This document shows, piece after piece, positions 8,026 to 15,146 of a DNA stretch of 35,982 nt (the stretch's first letter is position 1; every line of letters begins with the position of its first letter). This DNA comes from Ignavibacteria bacterium (GTDB lineage: Bacteria; Bacteroidota; Ignavibacteria; Kapaibacteriales; UBA2268). The stretch is taken from positions 1 to 35,982 of the forward strand of contig JAAYJM010000177.1 in the NCBI GenBank assembly GCA_012522895.1, written 5' to 3'. A program made the translations under genes and the position numbers. The notes below the pieces were generated by a model. It saw only the letters and a program-made list of their open reading frames with translations. It did not search any database and had not been told where the DNA came from.

Positions 8026-8096
8026 TTAATTATACCTTAATTATATCTTAATTTAGAAACTATAGGTTTTGCTTTTTAACAGCATTATATAATGCT
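8026..8096. promoter_or_regulatory. Palindrome and 11-bp direct repeats upstream of the R-M genes
   Basis: The 200-base gap between tRNA-Arg and the endonuclease holds a perfect 16-bp palindrome AGCATTATATAATGCT (8081-8096) and two 11-bp direct repeats, TTAATTATACC (8026-8036) and TTAATTATATC (8037-8047), followed by a half copy. Many type II systems are controlled by operators just upstream of the R gene, and this is a candidate site. No controller gene is present in the window, so the role is inferred. Confidence 0.35.
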
Positions 8097-8144
8097 ATAT
8101 TATTGCAAATTATTGATTTATATAGTATCAAGGAAAAGTAGTAG

Positions 8145-8218
8145 CGGTCCCGAGAGGACTCGAACCTCCGACACCCAGTTTAGGAAACTGGTGTTCTATC
8201 CTGCTGAACTACGGAACC
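8145..8218 (-). tRNA. tRNA-Arg (anticodon CCU)
   Basis: Read on the minus strand, GGTTCCG pairs with CGGGACC (seven-base acceptor stem, one GU). GTTC/GAAC closes the D arm, CCAGT/ACTGG closes the anticodon arm with loop TTCCTAA (anticodon CCT), and GGAGG-TTCGAGT-CCTCT is the T arm. The 3' CCA is not encoded. The gene lies six bases after the smg stop, so it probably shares that transcript. The R-M pair begins about 200 bases past its 3' end. Confidence 0.95.
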
Positions 8219-8224
8219 GTTTAA

Positions 8225-8698
8225 TTAGTTTATAGCGTCATTCCCGCGAAGCATATACCTACTCCCGGGATTCATTAAATATGTATTGAAAACAGCATTT
8301 GCGACAAAAAGCTTTACCTGTTGAGCATCAATTTGCTGAAATCCCATTATGGAAGAACGGTCAATAAGCATTTCTATGTTTTCATTTGAAATAATTCCAA
8401 GTTCTTTCATAGAAATAAGCTCGCCCCAAGCATCTTTTGTAAATAAATCTTTCTCCGTGTCGTGCAAAACTCGAAAAGACTCATTATTTGAAGCATCTGG
8501 CGATGGGAACAATCTTTCAGTAATTTCTGATTTATCAATAAGCCAACTCAGAGCGGTAGAAATCTCGGAATTTGAATATCCCTTTTTCTGCAACTCTTCT
8601 ACATTCAATTCATTTAATGATTTATTTTGTTTAACCTGTTGAATTACGTAAACTATAATTTCTATAATTTTTTCATACATAAAATTGTCCATAATCAT
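8225..8698 (-). CDS. smg: Smg/DUF494 family protein
   Basis: The 157 residues match the E. coli Smg length and pattern: MYEKIIEIIVYVIQQV at the start, then ELNVEELQKKGYSNSEISTALSWL, and a C-terminal all-helical part ending in the LMNPG region. The molecular role of the family is not established; it is often found near dprA or topA. Candidate starts are 8698 (ATG after AAAAGAAAAT), 8692 or 8680; the conserved part begins at the last of these. It follows ybeY by 11 bases in the holB-ricT-ybeY operon and runs directly into tRNA-Arg. Confidence 0.8.
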   Translation of the reverse strand: MIMDNFMYEKIIEIIVYVIQQVKQNKSLNELNVEELQKKGYSNSEISTALSWLIDKSEITERLFPSPDASNNESFRVLHDTEKDLFTKDAWGELISMKELGIISNENIEMLIDRSSIMGFQQIDAQQVKLFVANAVFNTYLMNPGSRYMLRGNDAIN

Positions 8699-8709
8699 AT
8701 TTTCTTTTG

Positions 8710-9138
8710 TTATAACGAATGATTTATAATTTTAATGTATTTGCTTTCAAGCTCGTTCATAGCTTTCCTTTTTTCGTCTGTATTGTCGTTTAAACCGCAA
8801 AGATGCAACGCTGCATGAGCGGCATAGCGCATTAACTCATCTTGCAAAGAGACATTATGCTCTTTTGCCTGCTCTTTTGCAATTTCTATTGAGATATAAG
8901 CCTCCCCGTCAATTTCGTCAGCTTCCGAAAGAGAAAAACAAATAACATCAGTAGGATAGTTGTGATTCAAAAATTTTCTATTTATCCTCCTTATTTCTTT
9001 ATTTTCGGCAATGACAAGCGAAAATTTAGCATTTTCATATCCATAATCAGAAAATACTTTTTTTGCTATTGCCACCAATTTTTTTCTTGGAATTGGCTTA
9101 TAGCCCGAAGCATTTGTAATTTCAACAGTTATAGCCAT
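8710..9138 (-). CDS. ybeY: Endoribonuclease YbeY
   Basis: YbeY is a metal-dependent RNase involved in 16S rRNA maturation and ribosome quality control. The metal site reads HAALHLCGLND: the two helix histidines are intact, but the third ligand, His in E. coli (HxxxHxxxxxH), is Asp. As I recall it, Bacteroidota members commonly show this HxxxHxxxxxD form, so I read it as lineage variation and not a defect. LNHNYPTDVICFSL is the other conserved stretch. I prefer the ATG at 9138 (142 residues); a TTG at 9144 would add two residues and overlap the upstream stop. Confidence 0.93.
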   Translation of the reverse strand: MAITVEITNASGYKPIPRKKLVAIAKKVFSDYGYENAKFSLVIAENKEIRRINRKFLNHNYPTDVICFSLSEADEIDGEAYISIEIAKEQAKEHNVSLQDELMRYAAHAALHLCGLNDNTDEKRKAMNELESKYIKIINHSL

Positions 9139-9140
9139 TG

Positions 9141-9572
9141 TCAAACAAAAATGCTCTCTGTCAATGAAAGCTGCATTGCCGCCAGCAAGACAGCAGGGTC
9201 AAGATCGCTTAAATTGCCTTTTAAAATTTGCTTATTTATATTTGAAAACAATGAGCAAGTTGAATTTTTTCCAATGATTAAACTTGAAAGCAGCTCAGCA
9301 GTTTGATTAATAAAAATCACTTCATCTGGCTCGAAAATAATATAGTTAGTGCAGTTATGAAGCTCAAAATAACCATGATTAGTTTGAACGGAAATAAGAA
9401 CGCCTTTCGCATCATCACAAAGTTGCACTTCATTAAAAATCGTAAAAGACAGCGATTGAAGATTGTTTTTATTGCTTAAACGCCAGGAGTATGAATTTTC
9501 AACCCTTTGAGATCGCTCGCCCAAAACGCTTTCAATTTTTTCAATATCTTCTTTATTAAAAACAAAGTTCAT
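9141..9572 (-). CDS. Unknown protein in the holB-ricT-ybeY operon
   Basis: I do not recognise this 143-residue protein. It has no signal peptide or membrane segment. The first 90 residues look like alternating beta strands (LQSLSFTIFNEVQL, AKGVLISVQTNHGYFELHN, YIIFEPDEVIFIN) followed by helices at the C-terminus (PAVLLAAMQLSLTES). Four cysteines are scattered. It sits 22 bases after the PSP1/RicT-like gene and within a few bases of the ybeY start, so it is firmly within the operon and likely co-translated. The context suggests a role linked to RNA processing or DNA replication, but that is only inference. Confidence 0.75.
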   Translation of the reverse strand: MNFVFNKEDIEKIESVLGERSQRVENSYSWRLSNKNNLQSLSFTIFNEVQLCDDAKGVLISVQTNHGYFELHNCTNYIIFEPDEVIFINQTAELLSSLIIGKNSTCSLFSNINKQILKGNLSDLDPAVLLAAMQLSLTESIFV

Positions 9573-9594
9573 TGTTTTAAAATTTTTAAGTTAT

Positions 9595-10719
9595 TTAATT
9601 AAAATCATCAATCTTTTCAATACAGTCCGCGTTGCCGCAAGTGCAGGTCTCATCTTTGGCATATTGAATCTTTCCATTCTTTTTATAACGCTCAAGCTCT
9701 TTAAAGCTCAGTTGGCGATAAGTTCCTGAGGAAACTACATTAAGATAAGCAATACTTTTAAAAATATCTACTTTGCAAAGAACTGCCTCTCCACAGCTAT
9801 CCAAATCAACGATTGAATTTATTGGAGGCAGCTTTTTAAAGGCTTCAATGTAAGTTTCATATTCATAGAGCAAGCAGCATTTTAGCTTTCCACAATATCC
9901 ACTCAATTTTGCAATATTATTAGAAAGCTGCTGAGTTTTTGCATGATCTAATGTAACGTGGTTAAAATCATTCGCAAAGCAAGAACAGCAGATAGTTCTA
10001 CCGCAAGACCCAATTCCATCAATGCGTTTTGCTTCTTCGCGAGTGCTGATTTGCCTTAATTCAATTCGAGTTCTAAAGCTTCTTGCTAAATCTTTTACAA
10101 GATCGCGAAAATCTATGCGTTGAGGAGCTGTAAAATAAATCGTGAGACGCTGGCGATCGAACTGCCATTCTGCCTCAATAATTTTCATATCGACATCGTT
10201 TTGCTTAACAAATTCCCTTGTCTTTTCAATCACAAATGGCTCTTCTTCTCTATTGCTGTTGAATCTTTCAATATCCTCAGCTGTGGCGGTTCTAATGACT
10301 GAATATATTACTTTTTCATTTTTATAAATGCTTTTTAATTTCAATAAAGCTTCTTCACCAAAAGAATTAATATAGCCAAGGTCGGTGCCATTTTCTACCT
10401 CTAAAATAATAAAATCCGGCTTGGTAATCACAACGCCATAATCGTTCCTGTATATTGCTTTTCTTTTACACTTAAAGACTACCTCAATATAATCGGGAAT
10501 CGAGTCGAACTCCTGATTCAATAGATACAAATCGCTTATATCGTCTTTTGCCGCCTTACTTTTATTGTCAAAAACCTCTATAATTTCTGTAGCATTTGCA
10601 ACATTGCCGTCTCTTTTATTCTTATCGCTTTGTTCTATTATTTTGCCATTTTTTATTTCTTTTAATGTATTTTGCTCGTGCTTGTGAAAATGAGAAAAAT
10701 TTGTATTATCACTATTCAT
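9595..10719 (-). CDS. PSP1-domain protein, RicT/YaaT-like
   Basis: The C-terminal conserved region carries RIDGIGSCGRTICCSCF (residues 232-248) and LSGYCGKLKCCLLYEYE (272-288), the cysteine-rich signature of the PSP1/YaaT family. In B. subtilis the relative RicT belongs to the RicAFT complex, which carries Fe-S clusters and influences RNase Y-dependent mRNA maturation. The first 75 residues are low-complexity and charged. A short extra cysteine group, CTCGNADC, lies near the end. Its neighbour holB is the same partner that yaaT has in Firmicutes, and the gap between them is 47 bases. The 374-residue length is longer than YaaT (about 275), mostly from the N-terminal tail. Confidence 0.88.
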   Translation of the reverse strand: MNSDNTNFSHFHKHEQNTLKEIKNGKIIEQSDKNKRDGNVANATEIIEVFDNKSKAAKDDISDLYLLNQEFDSIPDYIEVVFKCKRKAIYRNDYGVVITKPDFIILEVENGTDLGYINSFGEEALLKLKSIYKNEKVIYSVIRTATAEDIERFNSNREEEPFVIEKTREFVKQNDVDMKIIEAEWQFDRQRLTIYFTAPQRIDFRDLVKDLARSFRTRIELRQISTREEAKRIDGIGSCGRTICCSCFANDFNHVTLDHAKTQQLSNNIAKLSGYCGKLKCCLLYEYETYIEAFKKLPPINSIVDLDSCGEAVLCKVDIFKSIAYLNVVSSGTYRQLSFKELERYKKNGKIQYAKDETCTCGNADCIEKIDDFN

Positions 10720-10766
10720 AATTTACCTAAAATCGTTAATTATCATTGTCTCATAATCTTGATTTG

Positions 10767-11912
10767 TCAAAATAACAAAATTTTTCTAAGTTTCAGAAAT
10801 AAATTTAAAAATATTAATTGATTTTGAACATTTTTATTTACTTGTGAAATAGATTTTTCTATTAATTCTATAGCTTGAATTAGGTTTTTACTGCCAAAAT
10901 TTTTTGCAAAACTTTGTATATCTTCTTTTTGATCAATATTAACTATGAAATTTATATTCCCAGTTAGCGATACTGTGCTTGCGTCTCTAAGCCAAACTAA
11001 TAAATGAAGCAAAACAGCGATATATTTCTTTTTATCTTTGCTTGCTAAAATATCGTCAATTCTGCTTGCCAATTCATACCTATAAACTCTTTTCCTTAAA
11101 GCAGTTCGGAGCAAATCGACAGCATCTTTTCTCAGTTTTTTTATGTCTTCGTTTAAAAATTCTAATGCAGCTTGGTAAGAGCCTTGCGCAAAGCAAGCAA
11201 AAAGTTTAGCATCTGTCTTGCCTACGCTTTGCTTGTTGATTAAAAGCTGCTCTAACTCATCTTGCGAGAGCGGCTGAAAAATTATCTGCTGGCACCTTGA
11301 AAGAATTGTCGGGAGAATCTGGTCTTGGCGTGCTGTTATTAAAATTATAGTAACGTCCTTATTTGGCTCTTCAAGTGTTTTTAAAAAAGAATTTGCAGAT
11401 TCCTTTGAAAGCTCATCAGCGCGCAAGACGATTATAACTCTCCTTCCTGCTTGCATTTGCGAAAGGGATAAACTTTTCTTTAATTCTCTTATTGATGCAA
11501 TTTTTATTTGTGAGGCGTTTGCAATCGCAATTTTATGATAGTAATCTTTTGCTTTTAATTTGAATTGAGCTTGAATTTCTTCAATTTGTTCTTCGGAAAG
11601 TTTTGAAAAGGAGCTATCGCTTTTACTATCCGATGATTTTCCAGCTGGGAGTGAATAAATGAAAGTCAAGTTTGGATGCTGCAAAAATCGGAACTGCTTA
11701 CAGCTATCGCAAACTCCACAAGCAGATCTTTCGCCTTCTTGATTTACTGGAGAAAGACAATTAACAGTTTTTGCAAATTCAATCGCAACAGCTTCTTTGC
11801 CAATTCCTTCGATCCCAGAAAAGCAGTAGGAATTTGCAATTCTATTTTCTTTTATTGCTTTTTGTAAAACGTTCTTTACTCTATGCTGTCCAATTATATC
11901 GTTCCAAGCCAT
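10767..11912 (-). CDS. holB: DNA polymerase III subunit delta'
   Basis: This is a clamp-loader subunit (AAA+). The degenerate P-loop is GIEGIGKE at 33-40, followed by a four-cysteine zinc module (C53, C66, C69, C72; CGVCDSC), then the Walker-B-like region LRADELSKESANSFLKTLEE and ILPTILSRCQQI, the SRC motif of the clamp-loader family. Glutamate follows the P-loop lysine where ATPases have Thr/Ser, as expected for a delta' that does not hydrolyse ATP. The 381-residue length is normal. Residues 85-115 are a Ser/Lys/Asp-rich insert. It is the first gene of the holB-PSP1-unknown-ybeY-smg unit; the 360-base gap upstream is filled by repeats. Confidence 0.9.
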   Translation of the reverse strand: MAWNDIIGQHRVKNVLQKAIKENRIANSYCFSGIEGIGKEAVAIEFAKTVNCLSPVNQEGERSACGVCDSCKQFRFLQHPNLTFIYSLPAGKSSDSKSDSSFSKLSEEQIEEIQAQFKLKAKDYYHKIAIANASQIKIASIRELKKSLSLSQMQAGRRVIIVLRADELSKESANSFLKTLEEPNKDVTIILITARQDQILPTILSRCQQIIFQPLSQDELEQLLINKQSVGKTDAKLFACFAQGSYQAALEFLNEDIKKLRKDAVDLLRTALRKRVYRYELASRIDDILASKDKKKYIAVLLHLLVWLRDASTVSLTGNINFIVNIDQKEDIQSFAKNFGSKNLIQAIELIEKSISQVNKNVQNQLIFLNLFLKLRKILLF

Positions 11913-12006
11913 AAATTGCTTACTTAAAAAAACAGATTACACAAACTTAAGAAAATGGAATGAATCTAAAAAAAATATAAAAGGAATTAAATAAGAAAAG
12001 TTCGAG

Positions 12007-12243
12007 TTCCTTCTATTTGACATTGGGAAGGAGAAGAGGGAAAGAATGTCCCCCGCCAGCGGGGGACACTGTACTGTTCTGTGTTTCCTCCAAAAAAGAA
12101 GTCTCCCCCTTTGAAAAAGGGGGTCGGGGGGATTTCTCTGGATTCTTCACTACGTTCAGAATGACTGTTTCTCCCCGCCAGCGGGGGACACAGGACTGTT
12201 CTGTGTTTTCTCCTCCTTCCCACGTTCAAATGGGAAGGAGGAG
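12007..12243. repeat. Composite palindromic intergenic repeat block
   Basis: This block fills most of the 362-base gap between holB and hppA. In order it shows a degenerate CCTTC...GAAGG hairpin (12011-12032), a 20-bp GC hairpin with core CCCCCGCCAGCGGGGG (12048-12067), a CTGTACTGTTCTGTGT unit, a CCCCCTTTGAAAAAGGGGG hairpin with trailing TCGGGGGGATTT (12105-12134), CTGGATTCTTCACTACG with AGAATGAC (12138-12165), a second GC hairpin (12172-12187), ACACAGGACTGTTCTGTGT (12188-12206), and a perfect 10-bp hairpin CTCCTTCCCA/TGGGAAGGAG (12213-12240). Modules recur at 2847-2953, 14811-15019 and 35890-35960. I see no gene here; the hairpins may also end the hppA transcript. Confidence 0.85.
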
Positions 12244-12274
12244 AAAACGAAGAGAAAAGGGGATTGTAAATAAT

Positions 12275-14482
12275 TTAAACGAGAAGCGTTGCAAGTAGCA
12301 ATGCAACAATAGACATCAGCTTAATTAAAATATTTATTGATGGACCTGATGTGTCTTTAAATGGATCGCCAACAGTATCACCAACAACAGCTGCTTTGTG
12401 CGGCTCGGATTTTTTGAAATACTTTTGTCCATCAATTTCAACGCCATCTTCAAACATTTTTTTCGCATTGTCCCAAGCACCGCCAGCGTTTGCTTGGAAA
12501 ATCGCTAAAAGCACTCCGCATACAGTAACCCCAGCTAACATTCCACCCAAAGCTTCTTTCCCAAAGAAAGGCAGAAAAGCTACAACAATGGGTGCAACAA
12601 CAGCCAGCAAGCCCGGAACAATCATCTGACGAATAGCAGCTTTGGTGGAGATTTCAACGCATTTCTCATATTCTGCTTTTCCATCTGCGGCGTGAAATAC
12701 TTCCAATTTATCTTTAGGCCATTGGTCTTGCTCTTTTTCACCCCATTCTTTTAGGACGGCTAAAGCGTTTTTAAGGGCTGGTATATCATTAAATTGTCGT
12801 CTTACCTCTTTAATCATCGACATTGCAGCACGTCCTACTGCTCCCATAGCCATAGCTGAAAATACAAAGGGCAATAAAGCACCGATGAATACACCAGCCA
12901 TCACATTTGCTTTTGATATGTCAATAGATGAGATTTGAGCAGAAGTCATATAAGCACCAAAAAGCGCAAGGGCAGTAAGGGCGGCAGAACCAATAGCGAA
13001 GCCCTTCCCTATCGCAGCAGTAGAATTCCCGACTGCGTCAAGTTTATCCGTTCTTCCGCGAACCTCGGGTGGCAGTTCAGACATTTCGGCAATACCGCCA
13101 GCATTATCCGCAATTGGACCATAAGCATCAACCGCGAGCTGAATGCCAGTAGTAGCAAGCATGCCAACTGCTGCTATTGCAATTCCATAAAGCCCTGCGA
13201 ATGAGAAGGCGCCGATAATAGCTAAAGCAATCAATATTACTGGTATAGTAGTGGAAATCATTCCAGTGCTTAAGCCGGCAATAATATTCGTTGCTGGTCC
13301 TGTTAAGGATTGTCGAACAACCTCCCGAACTGGTGGTTTGCCAAAGCCAGTATAGTATTCGGTAACCAAGCCGATTAACACACCGACTGCTAAACCGATT
13401 ATCGTAGAAAGAAATATTCCGTTTGAACTTATGACGTAACTGCTTCCATAAAGGGCATCTTCAAAAAGCCAGCTATCAGGCAAAGCCCATTTAATAATAA
13501 TATATGAAGCGACTAACATCAAAAAAGCAGCGACAAAGGTGCCAGCATTCAACCCCTTTTGCGGATTTCCGCCTTCTTTCACACTTACAAAAAAAGTTCC
13601 AATTATCGAGACTATAATCCCAGCTCCCGCGAGCAGTAAAGGAAGAACAACAGCGGAAAGTCCTTTAAAAGGTGTTGATTGAAATTCGGGTATAACAAAG
13701 AAAGTTGCTCCAAGAACCATTGTGCTGACTATTGCTCCAATAAAAGATTCAAAAAGATCAGCTCCCATTCCGGCGACATCTCCCACGTTATCTCCCACGT
13801 TATCTGCTATTGTAGCGGGATTCAGAGGGTGATCTTCTGGGATACCAGCCTCCACTTTTCCTACTAAATCTGCTCCTACGTCAGCAGCTTTTGTGTAAAT
13901 TCCACCGCCAACCCTTGCGAAGAGCGCAATAGAAGAAGCTCCGAAGGAAAAGCCAGTTACAATAGTAACAACTTTCGCAAGCGCGTGCAGATTATCTCCT
14001 TCAAAAACATCGAACATAGTTCCATAAATAATAAAAAGCAAGCTTAAGCCAAACACACCAAGCCCCACTACTCCCATTCCCATTACGGAACCACCATTGA
14101 AAGCAATTTTAAGTGCTTTATTTAAACTTGTTATTGCGGCGTTTGTAGTGCGAACGTTTGCTTTCGTTGCAACTCTCATTCCAATATAGCCAGCAAGACC
14201 AGAGCAAATAGCTCCAACGAGGAAAGACACGCCAACAAGTGGAGATGAGTCCTCAAGAGAAGCACCTTGAACAGCGAGCAAAATAGCAACTATCACAACA
14301 AAAATAGCAATCACTTGATATTCTGCTTTTAAAAATGCCATAGCGCCTTTTGCAATAAAACCAGAAATTCTTTGCATTTTTTCATTCCCCGCATCTTGTT
14401 TTGCCACCCAAGAAGAGCGAAGATAAGTATATAAAAGAGCTAACAATCCTGTAACTGGTATAATGTAAAGCAGTCCAATCAT
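12275..14482 (-). CDS. hppA: Membrane-bound ion-pumping pyrophosphatase, K+-dependent type
   Basis: The enzyme couples PPi hydrolysis to export of H+ or Na+ across the membrane. The 735 residues contain about 16 membrane segments. The substrate-site signature [20 protein letters not shown] lies at 192-211, followed by [29 protein letters not shown] is at 459-467; and near the C-terminus there is [21 protein letters not shown]. At residues 485-490 it reads GNSTAA: alanine where K+-independent enzymes have lysine, so potassium dependence is expected. K+-dependent members pump Na+, H+ or both, and the ion is not resolved here. The start is supported by AAGGAATAATTATG. The gene is monocistronic. 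Confidence 0.96.
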   Translation of the reverse strand: MIGLLYIIPVTGLLALLYTYLRSSWVAKQDAGNEKMQRISGFIAKGAMAFLKAEYQVIAIFVVIVAILLAVQGASLEDSSPLVGVSFLVGAICSGLAGYIGMRVATKANVRTTNAAITSLNKALKIAFNGGSVMGMGVVGLGVFGLSLLFIIYGTMFDVFEGDNLHALAKVVTIVTGFSFGASSIALFARVGGGIYTKAADVGADLVGKVEAGIPEDHPLNPATIADNVGDNVGDVAGMGADLFESFIGAIVSTMVLGATFFVIPEFQSTPFKGLSAVVLPLLLAGAGIIVSIIGTFFVSVKEGGNPQKGLNAGTFVAAFLMLVASYIIIKWALPDSWLFEDALYGSSYVISSNGIFLSTIIGLAVGVLIGLVTEYYTGFGKPPVREVVRQSLTGPATNIIAGLSTGMISTTIPVILIALAIIGAFSFAGLYGIAIAAVGMLATTGIQLAVDAYGPIADNAGGIAEMSELPPEVRGRTDKLDAVGNSTAAIGKGFAIGSAALTALALFGAYMTSAQISSIDISKANVMAGVFIGALLPFVFSAMAMGAVGRAAMSMIKEVRRQFNDIPALKNALAVLKEWGEKEQDQWPKDKLEVFHAADGKAEYEKCVEISTKAAIRQMIVPGLLAVVAPIVVAFLPFFGKEALGGMLAGVTVCGVLLAIFQANAGGAWDNAKKMFEDGVEIDGQKYFKKSEPHKAAVVGDTVGDPFKDTSGPSINILIKLMSIVALLLATLLV

Positions 14483-14544
14483 AATTATTCCTTAAATATT
14501 CATAAAAAACATAAGCCAATAAGCTAATAATTTCTCAAAATTAA

Positions 14545-14766
14545 AAAAAAAAAATTAATTTTGTTCTTTTATTTATATTATTCACTATTCTTTGCATACA
14601 GGGCTTTCAAGGCAGAATTGAAATAAAGACTAAAATCATAAGAAATCTTGATTTTAAAAAAAATATTTTTTGCAATATTTCTGATTCTAAAAAGTATGAA
14701 TATAAGGGCTGTTGGGCATTTCCGGGCTTTGTCGATAATCATGGCATTTGTTTGCCTTGTGTATAA
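14545..14766 (+). pseudogene. Cryptic frame with signal-peptide-like start and no start codon
   Basis: In the 660-base gap upstream of hppA the plus strand is open from the base after TAA (14542-14544) to TAA at 14764-14766. The translation opens with KKKINFVLLFILFTILCIQG, which looks like a lipidation-free signal peptide. It continues as a basic segment and ends with a cysteine- and aromatic-rich tail (YKGCWAFPGFVDNHGICLPC, then V and stop). There is no ATG, GTG or TTG in frame before the hydrophobic part. The frame enters through a run of 12 A (14543-14554), so an indel in that run, or loss of an ATG, would explain it. It may be a pseudogene or a slippage-expressed secreted peptide. I know no family. 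Confidence 0.35.
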
Positions 14767-14810
14767 ATCAAATGAAAATAAAACTTTGTGGGATGTTTAG
14801 AGATAATAGA

Positions 14811-14969
14811 AAGAAAATCCCCCCGACCCCCTTTTTCAAAGGGGGAGATAGAGCAGCAGCGTCTTTCTGAACAAAGTGAAGAATCCAGAAAAGAAAATCC
14901 CCCCGACCCCCTTTTTCAAAGGGGGAGATAGAGCAGCAGCGTCTTTCTGAACAAAGTGAAGAATCCAGA
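14811..14969. repeat. Perfect 80-bp tandem duplication of repeat modules
   Basis: Bases 14811-14890 and 14891-14970 are the same 80-bp unit and differ only at the last base. Each unit contains a CCCCCTTTTTCAAAGGGGG hairpin preceded by AAAATCCCCCCGA, and TTCTGAACAAAGTGAAGAAT before CCAG. These are the reverse complements of modules seen at 12105-12165. Near identity of the two copies implies a recent duplication. The surrounding 14767-15146 contains no gene. Confidence 0.9.
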
Positions 14970-14993
14970 GAACATTTCAACACCACAATCACA

Positions 14994-15060
14994 CTGGATT
15001 CCTCGCTGCGCTCGGAATAACTACGTGAAAAATCCCACCAGCCCCCTTTTCCCTATCCTA
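14994..15060. repeat. Degenerate inverted copy of the same repeat modules
   Basis: CTGGATTCCTCGCTGCG at 14994-15010, then CTCGGAATA, is an inverted, diverged copy of the GAATCCAG-containing module that ends the tandem unit. AAAAATCCCACCAGCCCCCTTTT at 15028-15050 resembles the CCCCCGACCCCC module in direct orientation, but can no longer form the hairpin. With the tandem copies it makes a partly palindromic block. Confidence 0.6.
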
Positions 15061-15146
15061 AAAGAATCCAAGAAACTGTGCCCCTTTGGGGTTGAAACCA
15101 AGAGCTTTGGGAAAAGAAAGAATTTCACACAAAGCGGAAAATTAGT

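Noticed and set aside
8145-8218. tRNA-Arg as attachment site of an R-M island
   Set aside because: No copy of the tRNA 3' end (TTCGAGTCCTCTCGGG) was seen near the far end of the R-M pair, and there is no integrase.
11987-12298. Frames on both strands in the holB-hppA gap
   Set aside because: They read through palindromic repeat modules (Pro/Gly/Arg-rich runs) and have no conserved protein features.
14768-14992. 74-codon minus-strand frame with duplicated peptide
   Set aside because: It is only the translation of the 80-bp tandem repeat.
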